Assembly: GCF_014652235.1 (NCBI RefSeq)
Contig: NZ_BMYK01000007.1
Location: 1-64,000 of the forward strand
DNA length: 64,000 nucleotides
Direction: 5' to 3'
From: Pseudorhodoferax aquiterrae
Lineage (GTDB): Bacteria; Pseudomonadota; Gammaproteobacteria; Burkholderiales; Burkholderiaceae_C
Position 1 is the first letter of the stretch, and each line of letters opens with the position of its first letter. The notes beneath the pieces were generated by a model. It had not been told where the DNA came from. It did no database searches and was given only the letters and a program-made list of their open reading frames with translations. A program made the position numbers and the translations under genes. Shown here piece after piece: positions 45,327-56,481 of this stretch.

Positions 45327-46542
45327 CAGAAGAGACATTGCCCACGCGCGCCGCCCCCGTCGTGCCATCGCCCTCCATGGGCAGCTTCCTGCGCCACAAC
45401 GTCCGTGAATACGGCATGTTGCTGAGCCTGGTGGCCATCATGGTGTTCTTCCAGGTCGTGACGGACGGCACGCTGATGCAGCCGCTCAACCTGACCAACC
45501 TGGTGCTGCAGAACAGCTACATCGTGATCATGGCGCTGGGCATGCTGCTCGTGATCGTGGCCGGCCACATCGATTTGTCGGTGGGCTCGGTCTGCGGCTT
45601 CGTCGGCGCGCTGGCCGCGGTGCTCATGGTGCAGCACGACTGGCCCGTGCTGCCGGCCACGCTGGCCTGCCTGGCCTGCGGCGCCGCGATCGGCGCGGCG
45701 CAGGGCTGGTTCGTGGCGTATGCGCGGATTCCGTCCTTCATCGTCACGCTGGCCGGCATGCTGGTGTTCAAGGGCCTGGCGCTGGCGGTGCTGGCCGGGC
45801 AGTCGGTGGGGCCGTTTCCGGAGGTGTTCCAGGGCCTGAGCAGCGGCTTCATCCCCGACCCGCTCGCCGCGCCGCCCACGCCGGGCCAGCAGAGCCTGCG
45901 CCTGTTCACGCTGCTGCTGGGCATGGGTGCTGCGCTGCTGTTCGCGTGGACCGGCTGGCGTGCACGCCAGCGCCAGCGCGCGCACGGCATCACGAGCGAG
46001 CCTGCGGGCTTCTTCGTGGCGAAGACACTGGTGTTCGCCGCGATCCTGATCGGCTTCGCGTGGCTGCTGGCCTCGTACCGCGGCCTGCCCAACGTGCTGG
46101 TGGTGATGGCGCTGTTGATCCTGCTGTTCGATTTCGTCACGCGGCGCAGCACCATCGGCCGGCGCATCTATGCGCTGGGCGGCAACGAGAAGGCCGCGCG
46201 GCTGTCGGGCATCGACACGCGGCGCCTGTCGTTCCTGACCTTCGTGAACATGGGCGTGCTGGCCGCGCTGGCCGGGCTGGTGTTCGCAGCGCGGCTCAAC
46301 ACCGCCACGCCCAAGGCCGGGCTGGGCTTCGAGCTCGACGTGATCGCGGCCTGCTTCATCGGCGGCGCCTCGGCCTCGGGCGGCGTCGGCAAGGTCATGG
46401 GCGCGGTGATCGGCGCGTTCATCATGGGCGTGATGAACAACGGCATGTCCATCCTGGGCATCGGCATCGACTACCAGCAGGTCATCAAGGGGCTGGTGCT
46501 GCTGGCAGCGGTGTTCATCGACGTTTACCACAAGAACAAGGC

Positions 46543-46546
<4 letters not shown>
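45323..46546 (+). CDS. gguB: sugar ABC transporter permease (GguB type)
   Basis: The 407-residue inner-membrane protein has about ten membrane helices and the CUT2 signatures [39 protein letters not shown] and [19 protein letters not shown]. The length of about 400 with a large central loop matches GguB/XylH rather than the shorter RbsC. Its start overlaps gguA (ATGA) and its stop overlaps the next ATPase gene (ATGA), so two importers are translationally chained. Confidence 0.94.
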
Positions 46547-48057
<1,511 letters not shown>

Positions 48058-48098
48058 CCGACCCTTTTTGCGAGCGCTTGGGGGTGGACCGCGCCGAC

Positions 48099-48204
48099 GG
48101 TGTACTCCACTCCGCGAATGTCCCCCGGCCTTGCCCGCCTTGCCGGCCTGGGGCCGGCAAGGCGGGCAAGTCCTCCTCCTTGATTTCGCTGCGTGGAGCA
48201 CACC
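48099..48204 (-). ncRNA. structured element, unit 1 (candidate RNA motif)
   Basis: Outer arms GGTGTACTCCAC/GTGGAGCACACC enclose, on the plus strand, CCGCGAATGTCCCCCG (48112-48127), an 18-base-pair hairpin with a 3-base loop (48131-48169) and CTCCTCCTTGATTTCGCTGC (48173-48192). The single outer mismatch becomes a G-U pair only on the minus strand, which suggests that strand is the RNA. There the element reads GCAGCGAAATCAAGGAGGAG before the hairpin and CGGGGGACATTCGCGG after it. The same strands occur in unit 2 with different stems. Confidence 0.5.
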
Positions 48205-48223
48205 ATCGTCGTGGTCTGGCAGC

Positions 48224-48253
48224 GTCGCGTCGCACGCCGCCGCACGACGCGAC
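48224..48253. repeat. hairpin between the two structured units
   Basis: GTCGCGTCG and its exact complement enclose 12 bases. It lies midway between units 1 and 2. Together with them it fills most of the 340 bases between ytfR and ytfT; the outer parts, 48058-48098 and 48363-48397, hold nothing I recognise. Confidence 0.6.
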
Positions 48254-48267
48254 GTGCCCCGGGTCGA

Positions 48268-48362
48268 GGGTACTGGGTGGCCCCTGCAGCGAAATCAAGG
48301 AGGAGCCTGGGCCGCCTGCGGCCCTGGCGGGGGACATTCGCGGAAGGGGCCACCCGGTGCCC
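48268..48362 (+). ncRNA. structured element, unit 2 (candidate RNA motif)
   Basis: This is an inverted second copy with the same architecture. The outer arms are 18 bases (48268-48285 and 48345-48362; two non-Watson-Crick positions, both G-U on the plus strand), then GCAGCGAAATCAAGGAGGAG (48286-48305), a hairpin GGGCCGC-CT-GCGGCCC (48309-48324), and CGGGGGACATTCGCGG (48328-48343). The conserved strands are identical to unit 1, while both stems differ in sequence and length but remain paired. GCGAA and TTCGC in the conserved strands can also pair with each other. Confidence 0.5.
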
Positions 48363-48397
48363 TCGGCCCGCGCACCACACCTGCGCAGGGCCCGCAC

Positions 48398-49435
48398 ATG
48401 AGCGCGCCCTCCGCAATCTCAAACCGCTGGATGCAGCACCGCCTGCTCTGGCCCCTGGTGACGCTGGCCATCCTGCTCGCCGTCAACGCCGCCTTCAACC
48501 CCGGCTTCCTGCGCATCGAATGGCGCGAGGGCCACCTCTACGGCAGCCTGATCGACATCCTGAACCGCGCGGCGCCGCTGATCCTGGTCTCGCTGGGCAT
48601 GACACTGGTGATCGCCACGCGCGGCATCGACATCTCGGTGGGCGCCGTGGTGGCCATCAGCGCAGCCGTGGCAGCGTGGACCATCGGCGGCAACGTGGAC
48701 GGCACGGCGCGCTTCGGCCTGCCGCTGGCCATCGTGGCCGCGCTGGGCGTGGCGCTGGTCTGTGGGTTGTGGAACGGCGTGCTCGTGGCCGGTGTGGGCA
48801 TGCAGCCCATCATCGCCACGCTGATCCTGATGGTGGCCGGCCGCGGCATCGCGCAACTCATCACCGACGGGCAGATCCTCACGGTCTACCACAAGCCCTT
48901 CTTCTTCCTGGGCGGCGGCTACCTGCTGGGCCTGCCGTTCTCGGTGTTCGTGGTGGCTGCGGTGTTCGGCGCGCTGTACCTGGCGGCCACGCGCACCGCA
49001 CTGGGCCTGTTCATGCAGTCGGTCGGCATCAATCCAACGGCCGCGCGCGTGGCAGGCGTGCAGACGCGGCGGCTGGTGCTGGGCACCTACGCGGTCTGCG
49101 GCCTGTGCGCAGGGCTGGCCGGGCTGCTCATCAGCTCCAACATCAAGAGCGCCGATGCCAACAACGCCGGCCAATTGCTGGAACTGGACGCCATCCTGGC
49201 CGTGACGCTGGGCGGCACGCTGCTGACGGGCGGGCGCTTCAGCCTGGTGGGCAGCGTGATCGGCGCCCTGATCATCCAGACGCTGACCTACGCCATCTAC
49301 TCGCTGGGCGTGCCGCCCGAGATCAACCTCGTGGTCAAGGCCGTCGTGGTGTTCGCCGTGATGCTGCTGCAATCGGCCGAGTTCCGCACCACGCTGCGCG
49401 TGCTGGCCGTGCGGCCCGCGGGAGGCCTGCGATGA
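48398..49435 (+). CDS. ytfT: sugar ABC transporter permease (YtfT type)
   Basis: The 345-residue CUT2 permease has about nine membrane helices and TRGIDISVGAVVAISAAVAAWTIG, MQPIIATLILMVAGRGIAQLITDGQ and SVGINPTAARVAGVQTRR, as in YtfT. The ribosome-binding site is poor (CAGGG at 9 bases). It starts 35 bases after structured unit 2, so its expression may depend on that element. Its stop overlaps yjfF by four bases. Confidence 0.92.
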   Translation: MSAPSAISNRWMQHRLLWPLVTLAILLAVNAAFNPGFLRIEWREGHLYGSLIDILNRAAPLILVSLGMTLVIATRGIDISVGAVVAISAAVAAWTIGGNVDGTARFGLPLAIVAALGVALVCGLWNGVLVAGVGMQPIIATLILMVAGRGIAQLITDGQILTVYHKPFFFLGGGYLLGLPFSVFVVAAVFGALYLAATRTALGLFMQSVGINPTAARVAGVQTRRLVLGTYAVCGLCAGLAGLLISSNIKSADANNAGQLLELDAILAVTLGGTLLTGGRFSLVGSVIGALIIQTLTYAIYSLGVPPEINLVVKAVVVFAVMLLQSAEFRTTLRVLAVRPAGGLR

Positions 49436-50439
49436 GCAGCGTGCCCGCGCCGCCCCTGGTGGCCGCCGCGCAGGCGCCGCGGTTGGACCCCAAGTACCTG
49501 CCGCTGGCCGCCACCATCTCGCTGTTCGTGGCCGTGGCCACGCTGGGCGGGCTGCGCTACGACGGCTTCTTCTCGGCCCAGGTGTTTCTGAACCTGCTGA
49601 TCGACAACGCCTTCGTGCTGGTGGTGGCGATCGGCATGAGCTTCGTGATCCTGACCGGGGGCATCGACCTCTCGGTGGGCTCGGTCATCGCGCTGACCAC
49701 CATGGTCTCGGCGTTGCTGGTCGAGCGGCATGGCTGGAGCCCCGCGGCCACGATCCCGCTGGTGCTCGTGATGGGCACGCTGTTCGGCGGCTTCATGGGC
49801 CTCTTGATCGAGCGCTTTCGGCTGCAGCCCTTCATCGTCACGCTGGCCGGCATGTTCCTCGCGCGCGGGCTGTGCTATCTCATCAGCATCGACTCGATCA
49901 GCATCACGAGCGAGGCGTACTCGGACCTGGCGCAGATCCGCATCCCGCTGCCGGGCGAGACCTCCTTGTCGCTCTCGGCGGTGATCGCGCTGGTGGTGCT
50001 GGCGCTGGCGATCTACATCGCGCACTGGACGCCGTTCGGCCGCACGGTCTACGCCATCGGCGGCAACGAGCAGTCGGCGCGGCTCATGGGCCTGCCCGTG
50101 CGGCGCACGCTGGTGGGCGTGTACGCCCTGTCGGGCCTGTGCTCGGCGCTGGCCGGCGTGCTGTTCACCTTCTACATGCTGTCGGGCTACGGCCTGCACG
50201 CGCTGGGGCTGGAGCTCGACGCGATCGCCGCGGTCGTGATCGGCGGCACGCTGCTGTCGGGCGGCGTGGGCTACCTGGCCGGCACGCTGTTCGGCGTGCT
50301 GATGCTCGGGATCATCCAGACGCTGATTTCCTTCGACGGCACGCTGAGCTCGTGGTGGACGCGCATCGTCGTGGGCGCGCTGCTGTTCGTGTTCTGTCTG
50401 CTGCAGCGCTTCATCACGGCGCGCAGCCCCCACCGGTGA
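49432..50439 (+). CDS. yjfF: sugar ABC transporter permease (YjfF type)
   Basis: The 335-residue partner of YtfT has [54 protein letters not shown] and VYAIGGNEQSARLMGLPV, the pattern of YjfF. The two permeases form a heterodimer in the YtfQRT-YjfF importer. The gene is 7 bases ahead of the aldonate dehydratase gene, which links uptake with catabolism in one operon. Confidence 0.93.
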   Translation: MSSVPAPPLVAAAQAPRLDPKYLPLAATISLFVAVATLGGLRYDGFFSAQVFLNLLIDNAFVLVVAIGMSFVILTGGIDLSVGSVIALTTMVSALLVERHGWSPAATIPLVLVMGTLFGGFMGLLIERFRLQPFIVTLAGMFLARGLCYLISIDSISITSEAYSDLAQIRIPLPGETSLSLSAVIALVVLALAIYIAHWTPFGRTVYAIGGNEQSARLMGLPVRRTLVGVYALSGLCSALAGVLFTFYMLSGYGLHALGLELDAIAAVVIGGTLLSGGVGYLAGTLFGVLMLGIIQTLISFDGTLSSWWTRIVVGALLFVFCLLQRFITARSPHR

Positions 50440-50446
50440 GATCTCC

Positions 50447-52183
50447 ATGACCAAGAAACTGCGCTCCAGCGAATGGTTCGGCACGGCCGACAAGAACGGC
50501 TTCATGTACCGCAGCTGGATGAAGAACCAAGGCATCCCCGACCACGAGTTCGACGGCCGGCCCATCGTGGGCATCTGCAACACCTGGTCGGAGCTGACGC
50601 CGTGCAACGCGCACTTCCGCAAGATCGCCGAGCATGTCAAGCGCGGCATCTCGGAGGCGGGCGGCTTTCCGGTGGAGTTCCCGGTGTTCTCCAACGGCGA
50701 ATCCAACCTGCGGCCCACCGCCATGCTCACGCGCAACCTGGCCAGCATGGACGTGGAGGAGGCCATCCGCGGCAACCCCATCGACGCGGTGGTGCTCTTG
50801 ACCGGCTGCGACAAGACCACGCCCGCGCTGCTGATGGGCGCGGCCAGCTGCGACATCCCGGCCATCGTGGTCACGGGCGGGCCCATGCTGAACGGCAAGC
50901 TGGAGGGCCGCAACATCGGCTCCGGCACGGCCGTGTGGCAGCTGCACGAGTCGCTGAAGGCCGGCGAGATCAACCTGCACCAGTTCCTGGCGGCCGAAGG
51001 CGGCATGAGCCGCTCGGCCGGCACCTGCAACACCATGGGCACGGCGTCCACCATGGCCTGCATGGCCGAGGCGCTGGGCACCTCGCTGCCGCACAACGCA
51101 GCGATCCCGGCGGTGGATGCGCGGCGCTACGTGCTGGCGCAGATGTCGGGCGCGCGTGCCGTGGCGATGGCGCGCGAGGGGCTCAGCCTGTCCAAGATCC
51201 TCACGCGCCAGGCCTTCGAGAATGCGATCCGCGTGAACGCGGCCATCGGCGGCTCGACCAACGCCGTGATCCATCTGAAGGCCATCGCCGGCCGCATCGG
51301 CGTGCCGCTGGAGCTGGAGGACTGGACACGCATCGGCGCCGGCACGCCCACGCTGGTCGACCTGATGCCCTCGGGCCGCTTCCTGATGGAGGAGTTCTAC
51401 TACGCGGGCGGCCTGCCGGCCGTGCTGCGCCGCCTGGGCGAACACGGCCTGCTGCCGCATCCCGAGGCGCTGACCGTCAACGGCCAGACCCTGTGGGACA
51501 ACGTGAAGGATGCGCCCAGCTACGACGACGAGGTGATCCGCCCGCTCGCCAAGCCGCTGCTGCCCGACGGCGGCATGCGCATCCTGCGCGGCAACCTGGC
51601 GCCGCGTGGCGCCGTGCTCAAGCCCTCGGCCGCCACGCCGGCGCTGCTGCAGCACCGCGGCCGCGCCGTGGTGTTCGAGAACCTGGAGCACTACAAGGCG
51701 CGCATCGTCGACGAGTCGCTGGAGGTGGACGCCGATTCGGTGCTGGTGCTCAAGAACTGCGGCCCGCGCGGCTACCCCGGCATGGCCGAGGTCGGCAACA
51801 TGGGCCTGCCGCCCAAGCTCTTGCGCCAAGGCATCAAGGACATGGTGCGCATCTCGGACGCGCGCATGAGCGGCACGGCCTATGGTACGGTCGTGCTGCA
51901 CGTGGCGCCCGAAGCGGGCGCGGGCGGCCCGCTGCTGGCCGTGGAAGACGGCGACTGGATCGAGCTGGACTGCGCGGGCGGCCGGCTGCACCTGGACATC
52001 TCCGACGAAGAACTGGCACGCCGCCTGGCCGATCGCGCCGCGCAGGCCGCGCGCGAGGCCCCGCCTGCGCGCGGCGGCTACGCCGGGCTCTACGTGCAAC
52101 ACGTGCTGCAGGCCGACGAGGGCTGCGACTTCGACTTCCTGGTCGGCTGCCGCGGCGCCGACGTGCCACGCCATTCACATTGA
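50447..52183 (+). CDS. L-arabinonate dehydratase-like IlvD/Edd enzyme
   Basis: The 578-residue enzyme matches L-arabinonate dehydratase closely from the start (SSEWFGTADKNGFMYRSWMKNQGIPDHEFDG). Cluster cysteines are at 53 (TPCN), 121 (TGCDKTT) and 194 ([11 protein letters not shown]). They are offset by exactly six from Cys59, 127 and 200 of the Rhizobium enzyme as I remember it, and SDARMSGTAYGT carries the catalytic Ser near 474. It would convert L-arabonate (or D-fuconate or D-galactonate) to the 2-keto-3-deoxy acid. It is followed after 7 bases by the next pathway enzyme. Confidence 0.92.
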   Translation: MTKKLRSSEWFGTADKNGFMYRSWMKNQGIPDHEFDGRPIVGICNTWSELTPCNAHFRKIAEHVKRGISEAGGFPVEFPVFSNGESNLRPTAMLTRNLASMDVEEAIRGNPIDAVVLLTGCDKTTPALLMGAASCDIPAIVVTGGPMLNGKLEGRNIGSGTAVWQLHESLKAGEINLHQFLAAEGGMSRSAGTCNTMGTASTMACMAEALGTSLPHNAAIPAVDARRYVLAQMSGARAVAMAREGLSLSKILTRQAFENAIRVNAAIGGSTNAVIHLKAIAGRIGVPLELEDWTRIGAGTPTLVDLMPSGRFLMEEFYYAGGLPAVLRRLGEHGLLPHPEALTVNGQTLWDNVKDAPSYDDEVIRPLAKPLLPDGGMRILRGNLAPRGAVLKPSAATPALLQHRGRAVVFENLEHYKARIVDESLEVDADSVLVLKNCGPRGYPGMAEVGNMGLPPKLLRQGIKDMVRISDARMSGTAYGTVVLHVAPEAGAGGPLLAVEDGDWIELDCAGGRLHLDISDEELARRLADRAAQAAREAPPARGGYAGLYVQHVLQADEGCDFDFLVGCRGADVPRHSH

Positions 52184-52190
52184 GGAAACC

Positions 52191-53107
52191 ATGACCGCAC
52201 CACGCTACCAAGGCGTCTTCCCCGTCGTTCCCACCACCTTCCACGAGGACGGCAGCCTGGACCTGGCCAGCCAGAAGCGCTGCGTCGACTTCATGATCGA
52301 CGCAGGCTCGCACGGCCTGGCGATCCTGGCCAACTTCTCCGAGCAGTTCCTGATCGCCGACGAGGAGCGCGAGCTGCTCACGCGCACCGTGCTCGAGCAT
52401 GTGGCCGGCCGCGTGCCCGTGGTCGTGACGACGACGCACTTCTCCACCAAGGTCTGCGCCGAGCGCATCCGCCGCGCGCAGGACATGGGCGCGGCCATGG
52501 TCATGGTCATGCCGCCCTACCATGGCGCCACCTTCCGCGTGGGCGAGGCGCAGATCCACGGCTTCTACGCCGCGCTGTCGGACGCGATCGACATTCCCAT
52601 CATGGTGCAGGATGCGCCGGCCGCCGGCACGCCCATGTCGGCGGCCTTTCTCGCGCGCATGGCGCAAGAGATCGAGCACCTGAGCTACTTCAAGATCGAG
52701 ACGGCCGGCGCGGCCAGCAAGCTGCGCGAGCTGATCCGCCTGGGCGGTGAGGCCATCGAAGGGCCCTGGGACGGCGAGGAGGCCATCACGCTGATCCCCG
52801 ACCTGGATGCCGGCGCCACCGGCGCGATGACGGGCGGTGGCTACCCCGACGGCATCCGGCAGATCATGGACCCGTACACGGCCGGCAACCGCGAAGAGGC
52901 GGTGGCGCAGTACACGCGCTGGCTGCCGCTGATCAACTACGAGAACCGCCAGGCCGGCTTCCTCGCGGCCAAGGCGCTGATGCAAGAGGGCGGCGTGATC
53001 GCCTGCGACGCCCCGCGCGCGCCCTGGCCGGCCATGCACCCGCAGGTGCGCAAGGGCCTGCTCGAGACGGCCCGGCGGCTCGATCCACTGGTGCTGCGCT
53101 GGGGGCG

Positions 53108-53111
<4 letters not shown>
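52191..53111 (+). CDS. DHDPS-family 2-keto-3-deoxy-L-arabonate dehydratase
   Basis: The 306-residue TIM barrel of the dihydrodipicolinate synthase family has the Schiff-base lysine at 168 in SYFKIETAG. The usual active-site Tyr, 28 residues before it, is Gln140 (IMVQDAPAAGT), and the GTTGE loop reads NFSEQ. This fits L-2-keto-3-deoxyarabonate dehydratase, which dehydrates rather than cleaves, giving 2-oxoglutarate semialdehyde. GAGGAAA overlaps the preceding stop. An aldolase role is possible but less likely. It is the last gene of the sugar operon and overlaps the convergent livF end by four bases. Confidence 0.85.
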
Positions 53112-53826
<715 letters not shown>

Positions 53827-53827
<1 letters not shown>

Positions 53828-54588
53828 CAGGCGGGTGCTCCGGCCGGTTCTTCGGTGCCCAGGTAGACGGCCTGCACCTGCGGATTGCCGCGGATCGCGT
53901 CCACATCGCCCGACAGCAGGACCTTGCCGTAGACCAGCACCGAGATGCGGTCGGCCAGCGCGAACACGGCCTTCATGTCGTGCTCGATCAGGAGGATGGC
54001 CATGTCGCGCTGGAGCTGGCGGATCAGTTCGGTCATGCGTTCGGAGTCTTCGGGGCCCATGCCGGCCATGGGCTCGTCGAGCAGCAGCAGCTTGGGGTTG
54101 GCGGCCAGGGCCAGCGCCACGTCGAGCTTGCGCTGGGCGCCGTGGGGCAGGGTGCCGGCCACGCGGTGCTGGTCCGCGGCGAGGCCCACGCGCTCGGCCA
54201 GCGACTGGGCCGTCTCCGCCAGCGGGCGCTCGTGGCGCCGGTCGTGCAGCAGGCCGAAGCTGGAGCCCGCATGGGCCTGGGCTGCCAGCAGCAGGTTGTC
54301 GCGCACGGTGGCCTCGCGGAAGATGCTCGTGATCTGGAAGCAGCGCGACAGGCCGGCGCGCACGCGCGCGTGCATGGGCAGGCGCGTGAGGTCCTGGCCG
54401 TCGAGCAGCACGCGGCCCGCGTCGGGCGGCATCAGGCCCGAGACCAGGTTCACGAGCGTGGACTTGCCGGCGCCGTTGGGGCCGATCAGTGCATGGATCT
54501 CGCCGGGCTGCACCGTGAAGGAGACATGGTCCGTGGCCAGCAGTGCGCCGAAGCGTTTGACGAGTCCTTCGACCTGGAAGAAGCTCAT
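53827..54588 (-). CDS. livG: branched-chain-type ABC transporter ATP-binding protein (LivG)
   Basis: The 253-residue ATPase has Walker A GPNGAGKST, RCFQITSIFREATVRDNLLLAAQ, and Walker B LLLLDEPMAGMGPEDSERM. The signature is unusual: LPHGAQRKLDVALAL in place of LSxGxQR, with His for the Ser/Gly, but His/Tyr variants are common in LivG. AGGAGG lies upstream. The ATG overlaps the livM stop by four bases. Confidence 0.92.
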
Positions 54589-55553
54589 GGCAAGACCTCC
54601 TGCAGCGGCGTGCTCCGGGCAGGACGCCGCTCCAGCACGCTGGCCAGCCCCTTGGGCGCCAGGAACACGATGGCGATCAGCAGCACGCCCAGCGGCAGGT
54701 GCCAGTACTCGGTGTGCAGCTTGACCAGCTCTTCGAGCCCGATCCAGACCGCGGCGCCCACCGGTCCGCCCCAGCGCCGGCCCACGCCGCCGATGACGAC
54801 CATCACGACCAGCGTGGCCGATTGCGTCCAGTGCATGAGCTGCGGACTCACGAAGCTGTTGTGCGAGACCAGCAGCGCACCGGCCAGGCCGGCCAGCGCG
54901 CCTGCCATGGCGAAGGCCGCCAGCCGCAGCCGGAACACCGCAAAGCCCATGGCCTGCATGCGCGTCTCGTTGTCGCGGATGCCCATCAAGGCATGGCCGA
55001 AGCGCGAGACGGTGGCCCGGTTGAGCAAGGCCATCGCGGCCGCGAACAGCAGCAGCACGACCCAGTAGAAGGTGGGTTCGTGCGCGCTGTCCAGGCCCAG
55101 GCCGAACTGCGGCCGCTCCATGAGGTTGTAGCCGTCGTCGCCACCGTAGGCGCGCAGCGCCACCGCGACGAAGTACAGCATCTGCGCGAAGGCCAGCGTG
55201 ATCATGATGAAGTACACGCCACGCGTGCGCAGCGCCACCAGCCCGATCAGCGCGGCCATGCCGCCCGCCACCGCCATCGCGGCCGGCCACAGCAGCCAGG
55301 CCGAGGTCTGGCCGGCATCGGCCAGCGCCACCAGCGTGTAGGCGCCCACGCCCACGAAGCCCATGTGGCCCAGCGCCACGAGGCCGCCGTAGCCCAGGAT
55401 GAAATTCAGGCTGGCCGCGGCCAGCGCGAAGACGAGCGCACGGCGCACGAAGTTGATGTAGTAGTCCAGCCCCAGCAGCGGGGCCAGCAGCGGAAAGGCC
55501 GCGAGCAGGGCGAACACGGCCCAGGGCAGCCAGCGGGACAGCGAGGAACGCAT
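54585..55553 (-). CDS. livM: branched-chain-type ABC transporter permease (LivM)
   Basis: The 322-residue inner-membrane protein has eight to nine helices and the LivM pattern AASLNFILGYGGLVALGHMGFVGVGAYT, YFIMITLAFAQMLYF and GIRDNETRMQAMGF (coupling helix). It lies 7 bases after livH and overlaps livG. The family imports branched-chain amino acids, amides or aromatic acids; specificity is set by the receptor. Confidence 0.93.
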   Translation of the reverse strand: MRSSLSRWLPWAVFALLAAFPLLAPLLGLDYYINFVRRALVFALAAASLNFILGYGGLVALGHMGFVGVGAYTLVALADAGQTSAWLLWPAAMAVAGGMAALIGLVALRTRGVYFIMITLAFAQMLYFVAVALRAYGGDDGYNLMERPQFGLGLDSAHEPTFYWVVLLLFAAAMALLNRATVSRFGHALMGIRDNETRMQAMGFAVFRLRLAAFAMAGALAGLAGALLVSHNSFVSPQLMHWTQSATLVVMVVIGGVGRRWGGPVGAAVWIGLEELVKLHTEYWHLPLGVLLIAIVFLAPKGLASVLERRPARSTPLQEVLP

Positions 55554-55560
55554 GGGATGG

Positions 55561-56481
55561 TCAGCCGCGGGCGGGGAACAGGCCGGTGGGTTTGAAGGCC
55601 AGCACGCCGGCCATCAGCGCATAGGTGGCCAGGCCCGCGACCAGCGGCGCGAGGTCGGACACCAGCGTGGGCGGCAGCACGCTGCGCAGCGCCATGGGCA
55701 CGAAGGCGCGGCCGATGGTGTCGACCAGGCCGACCAGCATGGCCGCCACGAAGGCGCCGCGCACCGAGCCGATGCCACCGATGACCAGCACCACGAGCGA
55801 GGGGATCAGGATCTCCTCGCCCATGCCCACCTGCACGGCCGTGAGGGGCCCCATCAGCGCGCCGGCCAGGGCCGCGAGCGCCGCGCCGAGCAGGAACACG
55901 AGCGAGAACACGCGGTCCACGCGCACGCCCATCCACTCGGCCATGGCGCGGTTGGAGGCGCCGGCGCGCACCAGCATGCCCACGCGCGTGTGGTTGACGA
56001 GCCCGTACAGGGCCAGCGCCACGAGCACGCCGGCCGCCAGGATCACGAAGCGGTAGGCCGGGTAGGGCAGGCCGGGGATCAGCTCCACCGGGCCGGCCAG
56101 CGCGGCCGGCGCCGAGGCCATGATGGGCGAGGGACCCCAGGCCATCTTCACGAGGTCGTCGGCGATCAGGATGATGCCGAAGGTGGCCAGCACCTGCGAC
56201 AGATGGTCGCGCCCGTAGAGCCGGCGCACCAGCAGGGCCTCCAGCGCCAGCGCGACCAGCACCACCGCGGCCAGCGCCGCGAGCAGCGCGCCGACGAAGG
56301 AGCCGGTCTGCGTGTGCACGCTGGCGGCCACGTAGGCCCCGCCCATGAACAGCGAGCCGTGCGCCAGGTTCATGACGTCCATGATGCCGAACACCAGCGT
56401 GAGCCCGGCGGCCAGCAGGAACAGCATCAGGCCGTAGCCGATGCCGTTGAGCATCTGTTCGATGAAGAGGGTGGCCGTCAC
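55561..56481 (-). CDS. livH: branched-chain-type ABC transporter permease (LivH)
   Basis: The 306-residue inner-membrane protein opens LFIEQMLNGIGYGLMLFLLAAGLTLVFGIMDVMNLAHGSLFMGGAYV, the standard LivH start, and has GASNRAMAEWMGVRVDRVFSLVF as the coupling helix. The start is GTG at 56481, overlapping the receptor stop as GTGA. It pairs with LivM. Confidence 0.93.
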   Translation of the reverse strand: MTATLFIEQMLNGIGYGLMLFLLAAGLTLVFGIMDVMNLAHGSLFMGGAYVAASVHTQTGSFVGALLAALAAVVLVALALEALLVRRLYGRDHLSQVLATFGIILIADDLVKMAWGPSPIMASAPAALAGPVELIPGLPYPAYRFVILAAGVLVALALYGLVNHTRVGMLVRAGASNRAMAEWMGVRVDRVFSLVFLLGAALAALAGALMGPLTAVQVGMGEEILIPSLVVLVIGGIGSVRGAFVAAMLVGLVDTIGRAFVPMALRSVLPPTLVSDLAPLVAGLATYALMAGVLAFKPTGLFPARG

